Shown: positions 21,098 through 31,195 of the stretch, piece after piece
Layout of the letters: the number at the start of each line of letters is the position of its first letter
How positions within the stretch are numbered: position 1 is the first letter of the stretch
Source of the DNA: Emergomyces orientalis
Taxonomy: Eukaryota; Ascomycota; Eurotiomycetes; Onygenales; Ajellomycetaceae
Direction of reading: 5' to 3'
DNA length: 64,000 nt
Assembly: GCA_002110485.1 (NCBI GenBank)
Contig: MOWL01000050.1
Span: 1 to 64,000 of the forward strand
The notes under the pieces: generated by a model
Told to the model about the DNA's origin: nothing
The model's database searches: none
What the model saw: only the letters and a program-made list of their open reading frames with translations
Translations under genes and position numbers: made by a program

Positions 21098-22228
21098 CTA
21101 GTCTATAAGTCTGGCATAATCATCCAATTCCGTAAACCTTGTAGCTGGATTGATCAACAGTCCATCTAGGTTTCGCATATTGTATGCCCCACTTTCATCA
21201 TCCTGAATAGGTACCGGCTCAGGCATATTCACAAGACGAGGTGTAAAACCACAAGAAAGCAGCAATCCTACAACCCTTGCTGACTTGATGATTCTAATTG
21301 TTTTGTCACTCAATCCTCCAGCCTCCTCCCTGAATGTGCTCCAGAAAATATCCTCCAAAAGGATGTAATCGTCGTATCTGATCCAACCATTCTTAAGGTG
21401 GACTTTGCTTATCAGTCTCTGGTGAGAGTGAAGATTGAGGCCAAATGGTGCAATCTCCGCCTCCGCCCAATCAATCACGCCAACCAGATTGCATGACGCT
21501 TCATTCACCATAATATTGCAGACACCGAAGTCCCTGTGCAAAAGCACCATTGGAAGAGACAAAATGGCTCGCAGTGAGTTGAGAGACTCCCGGATGAAAG
21601 GATGGAAGCGACCAGGGAGCGAGTGGAGTAATAACTGCAGTTCTCTCTCATACTGATGGAGAAGGCGTTCCCGGGAGATTTCGTCGACATTCTGCGGAGC
21701 CTTCCATGACATAGCAAAGAACCTAGCAGCGTGTCAGTAGCAACTTGATGTACAGTAATCTAGGTTCTTCTCATACCTCGCGATGTCTGTTACAAGATTT
21801 TTCCGCCAGGATGAAAACGTAGGCGAGTTTTCGGGTACATGACCATTATGTGTGAGGAGAAAATCCAAGTAACTAATCCCCTCTATTCGGGCCATGACGT
21901 AGATATATAAGGGTTCTTTCCCGTCAATATCTTTGCCAATCGGGCCCTTAAACGTGACCTGGGGAGCGAAGTGGCCATATACGGTTCGGGCGAGATTCAC
22001 GGTCTCCATCTCCAGCATAAGCGATTTGAGGCGAAACTGAACAACAAATTCGGCCTTAGGCCCGGCGTAGACGGTGTAGCTGCACACACCTTGCACGGCC
22101 ACTGGAATGACATCGCCTCCAAGATGCTCCTTCGCATAACTATCGCAGGCTGCGCGAGTTGTCGAGGTCTTCTTGAAAAATTCATCGATCTCTCGCTCAA
22201 CGGAATACTCCACCTCACTGGCAGCCAT
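21098..22228 (-). CDS. APH-family phosphotransferase-like protein, 358 residues
   Basis: Exon 1 is 22228-21777, the intron 21776-21723 (54 bp, GTATGA to GCTAG), exon 2 21722-21098. The join reads through AR-FFAMSW in phase. The fold is that of aminoglycoside/choline phosphotransferase-like kinases: YIYVMARIEGISYLDFL is the hinge region, LLHRDFGVCNIMV has the catalytic HRD at residues 213-215, and GVIDWAEAEIAPFG has the metal-binding Asp at about 235. Fungal genomes hold many such proteins of unknown substrate, so antibiotic resistance should not be assumed. Both catalytic motifs are present and the frame is open. Confidence 0.8.
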
Positions 22229-22469
22229 ATTGGATATGGATTACAGGGCTAGGTAGTTGATAGATGAAGGCTTGTGTTCTGGGGGGACGGCGAAAAGTCG
22301 AAATCAATTAATGCGTCAACTTGGAGAGTAATACAACACACACTATGGCATCAACTGCAACATGGAGTTGGGGCGTGGTCAATAGAGAGATACTGCAACG
22401 CCAAGTGCGTAACTACAGCAACCAAATTTGGCCTATTAGTTAAAATGTAGTGACAGTGAACCACTTCAG
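22229..22469. other. Upstream region of the APH-like gene
   Basis: Short intergenic stretch. No clear TATA box or repeat is seen before the duplicated segment that starts near 22470. Confidence 0.35.
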
Positions 22470-22746
22470 CCAATGAATCATGTGATGTCTCTAATCTGGA
22501 TGAGACCTTACGGCAGGAGGTAATTTTTATGTTAGCAATTGCAAAGGTATTAGCAGATAGAAATTTTAATACATCTTTGAATTAGCTGAACCATAAAACA
22601 TATCTAGTAATGAAAAACAATTATATTTAAATAGAGCAAATACCAGCGGGTATTGCTGCGAAGATGGAGCAAAGAAATAGTAGTTATAAAACCGCTTGTT
22701 CTGAGGCCAAAAAGGGTTTCAGTAGTTTATGCTTTGACTAAGCAAT
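22470..22746 (+). repeat. Duplicated segment, part 1 (second copy at 56521-56775)
   Basis: AGCCAATGAATCATGTGATG, TCTAATCTGGATGAGACC and GGAGCAAAGAAATAGTAG recur in the same order at 56521-56700. This copy carries about 80 extra bases near 22530-22600. The copia-2 element interrupts it at 22746/28385, and the remainder follows at 28385-28480. Confidence 0.7.
22742..22746. other. Target-site duplication of copia-2 (GCAAT), left copy
   Basis: GCAAT precedes the element here and GCAAT follows it at 28385-28389. This perfect 5-bp duplication is the size usual for copia integrases. Confidence 0.8.
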
Positions 22747-23080
22747 TATGAGAGATTTTTAAATGGTAGAATGTTCGCGTACGAATGAAAAAGTGAAGTT
22801 AAAAATTGAATTTTTTTTGGGCTCTCTCCTTCCCCATATCTACAGGTTTTCCACGGCTTTTTATAACCATGAATCTCTCGCTAGCTATATTACAAAATAT
22901 GCCCATATAGGGGCATGTTACATACAATAATCAATAGTCTGTCATATACCAAATGAAATATCCAAATTAGGTGGAAACTAGGAGAAAAATAACGATAGTA
23001 GATGGAGTGGCGTATTTGGTGGAGATTTGAATGGTTCGATGCATCCGTTTGGCGCTTGATTAATAATCAGGTGTTTGACA
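22747..23080 (-). repeat. 3' LTR of copia-2 (334 bp)
   Basis: On the minus strand it runs TGTCAAACACC to CTCTCATA. It differs from the other LTR (28052-28384) at only two places that I can find: one T in a homopolymer and one C/T. A TATAAAAAG box lies near 22858-22866. Just upstream on the minus strand (23081-23095) GGTGAGGGGGTA is the likely polypurine tract. Confidence 0.85.
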
Positions 23081-23146
23081 TACCCCCTCACCAAATGAGC
23101 CGCATATAAGCAGTAGTATAAGGAAAAATGAATGAATGGTGATTTT

Positions 23147-26100
23147 TTAGCGAATCTGAGCGCTAATATCAGTTAAACCAAGCATTTGTACGAATTCGGC
23201 GTGTTTTTGACCTCCAAGAGGCTTGGTCATTCCGTCGGCAATCATCGAATTGGTATCCACCCATTGGATAGCTAGTCGCCCGGCGGCTACTTGCTCACGG
23301 AGCCAGTGGTTATGGATGTCAACATGACGTAGCTTGGTTGCTAATTGAGGTGCTGCGGCGGTTAGGAGACGGATAGTCTGCCGATTATCATTATGAATGA
23401 CGAGCTGGCACTGTGTATTCAAACCAAGCTGTTTGAAGACTCGATCCCACCATATAGCCTCTTTTGCTGCAGTGGATAGAGCAAGAAGTTCAGATTCTGT
23501 AGAGGACGTGCTCACAGATCGTTGTTTGGATGACTTCCAATCAATCACTCCTCCAAATAAGGAGAATATCATGCCGTGGGTACTCCGGCGTGTAGTCGGG
23601 TCATCAGCGAATGCTGCATCCGCGTGGATGATGAAATCTGGGGTAGACGAGTTAGGCGCGGGAGCTGCGTATTCAATCGCCAGATGGCGCGTTTGATTAG
23701 CGAATGCAATTACTCGGTGAATTAGATCACGGTGTTGAGGGCCCGGATTCTTCATAAAATCAGCTAGGGCGCTAGCGGCGTATGCGAGATCCGGCCTCGT
23801 TCCGACAGCAGGGTAGATTAGTGATCCCATTCGGCATTGGTAGGCGTGGATCTCTTGTGGGGATGCCACACCATCGTATGGGCGTAGGTCTTCCTTAGGC
23901 AATGGCATTTGATAGCGAGTTAGACGTTCTAGGTTAAATTTAACGGCTATTTTAGCCATATAGCTGTCCTGGCATAACCAGAGCTTGTGTTCGTGGCGGT
24001 CTCGAAGGATACGAATCCCGAGGAACCAGTTCAAATTTCCCATATCTCGTAGGTTGTACGCGGATGTGAGATTTTGTTTGAAATGTTCAAACTCTGCACG
24101 GTGATCTCTATGATACAGAACCACAATATCATCAACATAGAAGAACACTGTAAGCTTTTCACTAGTGTAGAGACATGGCTCCTCACTAATTGAATGTAAA
24201 CCTAGCTTTCGAAGCTGGGATCCGAGCTCGTTATTCCATAAAAGAGGGGACTCAGGTAATCCGTATAGAGCTCTCTTTAGAAGAAGATATCGGCCAGGGC
24301 AGCTATATCCTTGAGCTGGCATGACATAAACAGTGTGCTTGATTCGGGCGTTTAAGAAGGCGATAACGGCGTCAAATTGATGTGCTTCAAAATCAAATGC
24401 CGCAGTGATTGCCATGAGAACACGGAAGACTTTCATTGCTAAAGTGGATGAATAGGTCTCTGATACTTCATTATATGAGAGATCACCTCTGACAACTAAT
24501 CTTGCTTTGAATTTGACTAGATAACCATCTGTATCAAATTTGTAGGTGTATATCCATATCATGGGTAGGGCTTGGACTTCGGATTGAGAAGGGATTTCAA
24601 CCTCCTGCCAGCATTGACATGCTTCAAGAGCTTTATACTCAAGGTCCGCGGCTATTCGCCATTCTCTGGCGTAGGGGTGTTTCATAGCCGCGTTCCAACC
24701 ACGTGGTGGCGGGGGCAGCGTATCCCTATGGATCTTAGGCAGGTCTGGAGGTTTCAATGATGTGGGTTCGGTTGATATGCCGTTCGCGAACGCAGTGTAA
24801 AAAGCAGTATATGACTCTGCGCTTGTGGCATATGCAAAGGCTCGGTCCTTGTTCGGCTTCCGTTTTCTTTTATCACTGACTATGTTAGAAGGTGAGATTT
24901 GACTGTGTATTTCGCGTCTTGGAGCATTTTGAATGGTAAGATTCTGTAGTGAGCTATCAAGTGATTCCATTAATTGGTTTGATGGATCATCAATCGCGGG
25001 GAATCCACTAGTTGGAGTTTCCATGATCTCGGACGAGATCTCGGCTTCGGGAAAGCTGCCAGGTGTTGGCATATCATGGCCATTCGGGCTAATTATAGGC
25101 ACACTAGGCGGCGGAGGTGTTGGCTCCGGCGTGAGAGGCTCTTCGGGCGTTGAATCCTCCGTGGGCGGATCGGCAGATTTTGCTGTGGGTGGCCCGTGCT
25201 CTGAAACCCCTGCGGGTTTTTGAACCGCTGGTGTCATATAGGATAGTGAATCCTCGATTTCTCCAACCTTTTCCTCATCCGTTTCGTTAGCTATCCTGAG
25301 CTGAATCCCATTAGTAGTGGGTATAATAGACTCTAGTACATCCTCATCCGGCAGATTTAGAGGGTCAAAGAAGGTATTTTCATCAAATAGAACATCACGA
25401 GATTCAACAATCTCATTTGACTGTGGGAGCCAGATTCGGAAAATGTTAGTTGAAGAGTAGCCAATTAAGAATCCAATCTTAGCTCTCGCGGCAAGCTTCA
25501 ACATTTTTGGCATCTTTTTATTTAGTACATATGCCTTGCACCCATATGCCCGTAGATGTGAGAGTTCTGAACTTTTAATGATATCAGCATCTTGCGTATA
25601 TTCAACTAGGACTCGGTTCGGGGACTTCCAGTTTAATGCCCGTGTGGGCGTTCGATTTAGTAGGTATGCCGCTGCCTCAGCAATCTCGGGCCAGAGGTTA
25701 TGTGGGAATCTAGCTGCTATTCGCAATGTTCGTGTGGCTTTAATAATCATACCCCCTGAGCGTTCTGCGAGCCCGTTCTGCTCTGGCGTATAGGGTGCTG
25801 AACGCTCTACAAGGATTCCTTCATCACGGACCCATTGCTCAAACATGGAGGATAGAGATTTTTCCCCATCTGTGTGAAGTTTGAGAACATCTATACCCAT
25901 CTGTTTCTTGATTATAAGAATAGTATTCTTTATAAATTCAAAGGATTCAGATTTCTTTTTCATGCATCCAATTCTATGAAGGTGGGTGTACGGATCGTAG
26001 AGATGTGCAATATATTTGAGACCATTGTAGGATTCCTCAATGTGGATTATATCAAAATGTAGGATTTCGAATGGGCGGCTCCCGCGGCTCATCGGTCTTC

Positions 26101-27841
26101 GGGACACAATGCTATGCATCTTGCCGAGCCCGCAGGCTTCACAGTCTGCCGTTTTCGGCCCGTTAGCGAGCTTGGTTCCAGTGATCTCTATCGGGAGGTG
26201 TTCAAGAACTTCCGGGCCAGCGTGTGCCAGGCGTGTATGCCATAGGTTAGTAGTGGCTGGGATCGGTGGCCTGGGTAGTGCAGATCGTACTGCGAATGCT
26301 GTGTCTTTGATATTCAGACTATTCTTGATAATAGGGTTATACTCGAGGACGTATTTCTCATGGACATAGGTTAAATTGAATTTAGCAACCCGTTCACTGT
26401 TGACTATAGTAAGATTGAGTTCATCAATCCCTAGACCTTTCTTTTTGAAGAAAGGGGAGGCAGCGATATTTGTATGAAAGTTAGGGATGTATGCCACATT
26501 AAGTAGAAGTATGCGTTTTACCCCCTTAGATGAATTGACATTGATCCATACATTGCCTGTGCCCTGTATAGCCACCTTTGTGTTGCCTGCATATAGAAAT
26601 GATTCCTTGACCTCTTCGAAGTTCTCAAAACGGCTCAAATTGTTGCACACATGTTTATTAGCCCCAGTATCGTATATGAAGCTATTTTGTAGTGGATACT
26701 GATAGCTTCCACCATGTTCCATTGTAAAAGCAGTTGTTGCAAGAGCAGTATGCTCCTCTGATTCTGAATCATTCTCTGAGGTTTCAAATGCTGCTGCTAC
26801 AGCAGAGGGTTGATCTCTGCTTGCTTTAGCAAGCACATTCTTCACTACTCTTTTTGTATGAGGGTTTTTTAACAATTGCTTCACCTTTGCCGCGGTCTCA
26901 GGGTTCGGTGTCCACCCAGCTGGGTGTTTATCAGGGTTCAAATACCAACATTCAGTGAATCGGTGACGTATTCCGCATATGCAGGGACGGCTTATCGATG
27001 ATTGATCTGAGGGTTTGGCGGGTGTAGTGGCTTTTTCAGCAGAATTCTCGGAGGCATTCTCAGAGGCAGCATTAGTCGTACGATCTTGATATGCCGCGAA
27101 TATAGCATTCTGCTTAGTTGACTTTGATCTATCTTCTACTACTCGCGTTCTGCAGTGAGATCTAAAGAGATTGATCATTTCGCGGATTGAGAATGGATTC
27201 TTGCCGGTGATTAGAGTATTCTCCAGCTCCTGGCGGCGGAAATCGGTGAATTCTGGGTGAACCGCCTGCGCAGCGTTTAAGAATCTATATAGGTTGCCAC
27301 GTTCACTAGTGAACCCATCAACCTTATATTGAAGGACTAGATTGAGGCAGTTCTCCCATTCCAGTAGCCAATCAGATGGTGTTCTTTTTCGTACTTCTGA
27401 AGGCTTTGATAGCTTCAAAAATCGGTTCGTAAGCTCTACTTCTCGCTGGCGAGTAGTAGGAGCAATGTAATCTTTCAATTCCTTCAAGATTTTCCGTGGA
27501 TTTACTTCTTTGGACAAGAAGAGTCGGATATTCGGGTCTATACTGCTCATTATATGGGTGTACAATTCCCTTGCACTTTTGAGATAGACATTATACTCAG
27601 CAACATGTTCTTTATGTAGAAACAGATGTGATTGACTGGCATGTGCCATCTCAGGTGTGTCATATCCTTCTGGCACCTCATAGCGAGGAGGCTTTGAAGG
27701 GGGAGGAATCTCTTCAGTGTCGAGATCAATATATTCATTAAAACCAAGAGCATATGCTTTGGCTTGAACTCCATCATACCATAGGTCCCAATCCTTCTCG
27801 GATGCGAGGATGATCTCCTTATTGGCCATAGTAGTCATCAT
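23147..27841 (-). CDS. copia-2 Gag-Pol polyprotein, 1564 residues
   Basis: One frame from ATGATGACTACTATGGCC. In order: a gag core (about 1-260, with ILKELKDYIAPTTRQREVEL); a Cys/His cluster (CICGIRHRFTECWYLNP) in place of a classical CCHC knuckle; protease FIYDTGANKHVCN near residue 389; a pre-integrase zinc region (HTRLAHAGPE, then CEACGLGKMH); integrase with HFDIIHIEE, LHTDGEKSL near 657 and PEQNGLAERSGG; a long Pro/Ser-rich linker; reverse transcriptase with FYVDDIVVLYH near 1234; and RNase H with IHADAAFADD, STESELLALSTAAKE and HNDNRQTI. Every metal-binding Asp/Glu expected is visible. As for most copia elements, Gag and Pol are made as one protein. Confidence 0.92.
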   Translation of the reverse strand: MMTTMANKEIILASEKDWDLWYDGVQAKAYALGFNEYIDLDTEEIPPPSKPPRYEVPEGYDTPEMAHASQSHLFLHKEHVAEYNVYLKSARELYTHIMSSIDPNIRLFLSKEVNPRKILKELKDYIAPTTRQREVELTNRFLKLSKPSEVRKRTPSDWLLEWENCLNLVLQYKVDGFTSERGNLYRFLNAAQAVHPEFTDFRRQELENTLITGKNPFSIREMINLFRSHCRTRVVEDRSKSTKQNAIFAAYQDRTTNAASENASENSAEKATTPAKPSDQSSISRPCICGIRHRFTECWYLNPDKHPAGWTPNPETAAKVKQLLKNPHTKRVVKNVLAKASRDQPSAVAAAFETSENDSESEEHTALATTAFTMEHGGSYQYPLQNSFIYDTGANKHVCNNLSRFENFEEVKESFLYAGNTKVAIQGTGNVWINVNSSKGVKRILLLNVAYIPNFHTNIAASPFFKKKGLGIDELNLTIVNSERVAKFNLTYVHEKYVLEYNPIIKNSLNIKDTAFAVRSALPRPPIPATTNLWHTRLAHAGPEVLEHLPIEITGTKLANGPKTADCEACGLGKMHSIVSRRPMSRGSRPFEILHFDIIHIEESYNGLKYIAHLYDPYTHLHRIGCMKKKSESFEFIKNTILIIKKQMGIDVLKLHTDGEKSLSSMFEQWVRDEGILVERSAPYTPEQNGLAERSGGMIIKATRTLRIAARFPHNLWPEIAEAAAYLLNRTPTRALNWKSPNRVLVEYTQDADIIKSSELSHLRAYGCKAYVLNKKMPKMLKLAARAKIGFLIGYSSTNIFRIWLPQSNEIVESRDVLFDENTFFDPLNLPDEDVLESIIPTTNGIQLRIANETDEEKVGEIEDSLSYMTPAVQKPAGVSEHGPPTAKSADPPTEDSTPEEPLTPEPTPPPPSVPIISPNGHDMPTPGSFPEAEISSEIMETPTSGFPAIDDPSNQLMESLDSSLQNLTIQNAPRREIHSQISPSNIVSDKRKRKPNKDRAFAYATSAESYTAFYTAFANGISTEPTSLKPPDLPKIHRDTLPPPPRGWNAAMKHPYAREWRIAADLEYKALEACQCWQEVEIPSQSEVQALPMIWIYTYKFDTDGYLVKFKARLVVRGDLSYNEVSETYSSTLAMKVFRVLMAITAAFDFEAHQFDAVIAFLNARIKHTVYVMPAQGYSCPGRYLLLKRALYGLPESPLLWNNELGSQLRKLGLHSISEEPCLYTSEKLTVFFYVDDIVVLYHRDHRAEFEHFKQNLTSAYNLRDMGNLNWFLGIRILRDRHEHKLWLCQDSYMAKIAVKFNLERLTRYQMPLPKEDLRPYDGVASPQEIHAYQCRMGSLIYPAVGTRPDLAYAASALADFMKNPGPQHRDLIHRVIAFANQTRHLAIEYAAPAPNSSTPDFIIHADAAFADDPTTRRSTHGMIFSLFGGVIDWKSSKQRSVSTSSTESELLALSTAAKEAIWWDRVFKQLGLNTQCQLVIHNDNRQTIRLLTAAAPQLATKLRHVDIHNHWLREQVAAGRLAIQWVDTNSMIADGMTKPLGGQKHAEFVQMLGLTDISAQIR

Positions 27842-28030
27842 GTGTTCGATGAGCGTGTAGTAGGCGTTTATATAGAAGCGTAGTAAGGTTGGTCTGTAGA
27901 GTAGTGGTAGTCTGTTTGAGAGTTTTAACCGCAGATTTTTCTTCGGCGAAGTTGATTCGAATGTATTCAGAAAATCTCATATAAAAATAGGAATGTATTC
28001 CTAATTGTATTTGAATTGGGTTGGCGCAGT

Positions 28031-28051
28031 AGTTGCACCCGGGCTCATAAC
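28031..28051 (-). other. Primer-binding site of copia-2, half initiator tRNA-Met type
   Basis: Directly after the 5' LTR the minus strand reads GTTATGAGCCCGGGTGC. This complements the anticodon-loop region of initiator tRNA-Met (GGGCTCATAAC), as in Drosophila copia. The same 21 bases occur in copia-3 at 61713-61733. Confidence 0.7.
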
Positions 28052-28384
28052 TATGAGAGATTTTTAAATGGTAGAATGTTCGCGTACGAATGAAAAAGTG
28101 AAGTTAAAAATTGAATTTTTTTGGGCTCCCTCCTTCCCCATATCTACAGGTTTTCCACGGCTTTTTATAACCATGAATCTCTCGCTAGCTATATTACAAA
28201 ATATGCCCATATAGGGGCATGTTACATACAATAATCAATAGTCTGTCATATACCAAATGAAATATCCAAATTAGGTGGAAACTAGGAGAAAAATAACGAT
28301 AGTAGATGGAGTGGCGTATTTGGTGGAGATTTGAATGGTTCGATGCATCCGTTTGGCGCTTGATTAATAATCAGGTGTTTGACA
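28052..28384 (-). repeat. 5' LTR of copia-2 (333 bp)
   Basis: Promoter-bearing LTR of the minus-strand element, nearly identical to 22747-23080. Its TATAAAAAG box lies around 28161-28170. Confidence 0.85.
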
Positions 28385-28480
28385 GCAATCAACATGTGGA
28401 CCCCCCAATTCTTCCGCCTCTTTCCACTACCCATGAAGAGTTGGCCATAAAATTTTCTATCTAGTAGCTCTTGATAATAA
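28385..28480 (+). repeat. Duplicated segment, part 2 (matches 56697-56775)
   Basis: ACCCCCCAATTCTTCCGCC, CCATGAAGAGTTGGCCATAA and AGCTCTTGATAA recur at 56697-56775, where they are the 3' UTR and last codons of the RING-finger gene. Here only that tail is present, so the copy ends inside the RING coding sequence and unrelated sequence follows. Confidence 0.7.
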
Positions 28481-28484
28481 ACTC

Positions 28485-28826
28485 GCTGATCGTGTTAGGG
28501 CGGGACAAGTGTGGGCCTACTCTGTCCACATCTATCTCGATGAGAATACCAAGAAGTATGATCTGAGAGTTGTAGTATTATGGGGTAACGCAACGCCCGA
28601 CAGATCAGAACAGTTCGAGGTATACAAAAACAGAACTAAATGACCTACCGGCGCAACCGCTACGACAGCACCTCTAGCTCCCGGTGAGCAACCCTCAGTC
28701 TCCACCCCATCGACTCAAAGGTTGGTTCCAGCCTCTCCCCCTACGACTAATCCTTGGGGCGGATCAATAAGTCCCTCGCATCCGCCGAACCCACCCCAGT
28801 CGGGACAAGGTCCAGGTTCTGGATAA
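28485..28826 (+). pseudogene. Unrecognised coding remnant with internal TGA
   Basis: A frame without a start codon reads VWAYSVHIYLDENTKKYDLR and VLWGNATPDRSEQFEVYK. It meets TGA at 28641-28643 and continues in the same frame through a Pro/Ser-rich tail (PSVSTPSTQRLVPASPPT) to TAA at 28824-28826. The start of the gene is missing at the junction with the duplicated RING tail. It looks like the 3' end of a real gene. The family is not recognised. Confidence 0.4.
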
Positions 28827-29289
28827 GAAAGATAATACACCGTCCAAAACTTGATTGAAGCCCTTCATTTATTCTTTTTTTTTCTGTTGTGATAGCTGAA
28901 TCAAGGCCCTTAGCTACACTTTATCTCGCATGGAATATATGGAGCTTAGATTGAGTCACGGATGAAAAACCATGTGCAAAGGAAAAAAAATCCAACTGCC
29001 AAATAGGGGTGAATAGCTGGATGAAAAATTTTGTTTGTTGTAAATTACAATGAATTCGATAAAATTACTAAGCAGAGCCTTTGCCTGTTTTGGAATGTAA
29101 TCCAGACGGCTTAACTAGTCGCTGTACTTATGCATATCATGATGCAGCCGCCGGATCTATGGTCTATCCACTTATAAAATCAAATCACCACATACTCAAA
29201 ACTATGGCACCTGCTCGACTAGAAATCATGGCTTCTCAAGAAGTAATAAAAGTTCCGAGTATTCTAGTCTTTCAGCAAAAGTTGGTGTC
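28827..29289. other. Intergenic, no gene seen
   Basis: AT-leaning sequence leading into the tandem array. No feature recognised. Confidence 0.4.
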
Positions 29290-29880
29290 TCTCAACATTC
29301 TTTGTGGCCTTTCACTCAAAAAATATGGCATCTGTCAAGGGCTTCATTTCTGTGGCTTTTCGTTCAGTATTTTGAAATCCCCAATGGGTGCTGGCTCTTT
29401 AAGGATCTTTATTTTTGTGGCCTTTTCACTGAAGTTATGGCATCCCTCAAAGGACTTTACTATGGTGGCCCTTTCGCTCAAATTGTGGCATCCCTTAAGG
29501 TCCGCCTCCTCTAAGGGTGCCGACACCGCATGGGGCTTTGTATTTGTGGCCTTTTTGTCCAAAGTTGTGGTAACCCTTGAGGGGTTGCCTCCCTCAAGGG
29601 TGCTGACACCGCATGGGCTCTGTCTTCGTGGCTTTTTTGTTCAAAATTGTGACATTCCTTAAGGGTCCACATCCTCTAAGGGTGCCGACACCGCATGGGG
29701 CTTTGTCTTTGTGGCCTTTTTGTCCAAAGTTGTGGTAAACCTTGAGAGGTTGCCTCCCTCAAGGGTGCTGACACCGCAAGGGTTCTGTCTTCGTGGCTTC
29801 TTTGTTCAAAATTGTGACATCCCTTGAGGGGTCGCCTCCCTCAAGGGTGCTGACACCGCAAGGGGCTCTGTCTTTCACCA
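29290..29880. repeat. 82-83 bp tandem array, left
   Basis: GACACCGCA recurs at 29522, 29605, 29687, 29770 and 29852, a steady 82-83 bp period. Each unit carries GTGGCTTTTTTGTTCAAAAT or a close variant. More diverged, shorter units extend back to about 29290. The reverse complement aligns with the array at 60540-60800 (GTGG, T-run, TTAAGAAT, CATTC, TCCTC, ACACC in the same order), so the two arrays are homologous and inverted. The open frames across it are by-products of the repeat. Confidence 0.75.
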
Positions 29881-30459
29881 CCCACTTCGCTGGCTCCGTG
29901 GGGGAACTCACAGCTTTGGTGAATCGGCATCACCCACCTAGTTCCATAGGGGAAGCCTTTGCAGACCACCATTCCATTGGCTCCACAAGGGAAACCACCA
30001 CTTCGGTGAAAATCTGCCCCCCCGTAATCTCTGGGGGGTGCCACCAGGTTTTCCCAAAAGCTGTTATAACCCCTATATTCTCAAAGTATAGGATAGAAAT
30101 TACTATATCCCAGTTTTTATGAATCTCCAGGGAATAAAGGGCGTTTCCTAGAAATATTAACTGTCTGGTGGTCCCTCAGAATTCTGGGAACCCATCAGCA
30201 CCCAACACCCATCCCCCTAAGATGTAGTATCCAGACTCAGCCCTGTATGGTTCATTTTGGAGTTCCATCCCGCTTCGATAGAGCCCGGTACATTGGGGTG
30301 TGGGGGGACGCACCAACAAGTGGTTAGTGCGGCGAAGAGCAAAATTATATTCTTATATTCTGATGTTATGCAAGGGAAAGTAACTAAATTGTAACATCAA
30401 ATATGCAGGAAGTAAGATTAAGAAGAGTTGGTTGATTAATGGAGCTGGGTAGGCGTTTA
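29881..30459. other. Intergenic, degenerate repeat flank
   Basis: Contains loosely repeated pieces such as CCACTTCG and TTCCATAGGGGAAG. The latter has a counterpart (CTCCATAGGGGAAG) near 61067-61080. No gene is seen. Confidence 0.4.
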
Positions 30460-30753
30460 TCTACGTGGGAGCCAGGGATTTCTCTTACAGACTAGCGCCC
30501 CGTACAATGCATCCATAGATCTCTTTGTTTGTCACGTGGCAGCGCCGAGGCGGTCGGCCCGCAGAGAAGCCCCTGGCATGTTCCTGGGGGCATCCAACAA
30601 ATGAGCGGTTTGATCAGCACAACCAACAAGCAAACAACCCATTTTCTACCAATCGCGTGTTGACGGTCGAGGATGTAATGTGTTCAGATGTTTCATTCGT
30701 TGTTTCTCCTCCTTCTTCCTTCTTTGTTTCTTCTCCTGCTTCCGCGACATCAC
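30460..30753 (+). repeat. Inverted repeat, left copy (right copy 59785-60077)
   Basis: Nearly identical to the reverse complement of 59785-60077. Exact shared blocks include GACTAGCGCCCCGTACAATG, GATCTCTTTGTTTGTCACGT and AATCGCGTGTTGACGGTCGA. The copies lie about 29 kb apart and enclose both DUF3435 genes and the mutated retroelement block. Confidence 0.85.
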
Positions 30754-30853
30754 ATGATTCATTGGCTCTAAGCAGGATTGGAAACTCTTGATGACACGTA
30801 CTTTTGGCATGAGTTCAGGCACTGAAAATGTGAGGGCGAGGAGGGGCAAAGCG
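30646..30853 (-). pseudogene. C-terminal relic of the 182-residue basic protein gene
   Basis: The minus-strand frame ends in KQRMKHLNTLHPRPSTRDW, matching the C-terminus of the gene at 59233-59884 (KQRMKRLNTLRPRPSTRDW). Only about the last 30 codons are homologous, and the upstream sequence is unrelated. It lies downstream of the DUF3435 gene A and on the same strand, as the full gene does relative to DUF3435 gene B. Confidence 0.65.
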
Positions 30854-31195
30854 CAACATACTAGCAGGTATGTGTCACAAGAAATTTTTATGGGGTCCAG
30901 GAATTGTACCGCCCGGCTGATGGAAATGCTGAGGTTGAGCGAGTATCACTACTTTTTGTTGTTTTGGCACGGCCTCAACGGCAATGCGTGTGATTTAGAT
31001 ATCGACACTTTGTAGCAAAAGTATTAAAAATAATGGAGGGCATGGTTCATTTAATTGGTATTTCTATGGGTATATGCTCTTGACACAGTGGACGCAGAGA
31101 TTGTAAACATATAGGCGGATAATGGAGTGATGGATGTAGTCTAACTATGGGACACGGGGATGTATTTGTAGATGCAAGAGAGAGAGTTTAAATGG
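30854..31195. other. Intergenic, 3' flank of DUF3435 gene A
   Basis: No gene or repeat recognised. It probably holds the 3' UTR of the minus-strand recombinase gene. Confidence 0.4.

Larger units (their letters stand above)
22747..28384 (-). mobile_element. Ty1/copia retrotransposon copia-2, apparently intact
   Basis: A complete element of 5638 bp: near-identical LTRs, a half-tRNA primer site, one uninterrupted gag-pol frame, a polypurine tract and a perfect GCAAT target duplication. All catalytic motifs are present. Of the three copia elements in the window this is the only one that looks capable of autonomous movement, and its insertion looks recent. Confidence 0.92.

Noticed and set aside
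21098..22228. Antibiotic-resistance gene
   Set aside because: The fold is APH-like, but fungal members have unknown substrates, so a resistance role would be unsupported.
28031..28051. tRNA gene fragment
   Set aside because: The tRNA-Met-like sequence lies exactly at the LTR edge and is a primer-binding site.
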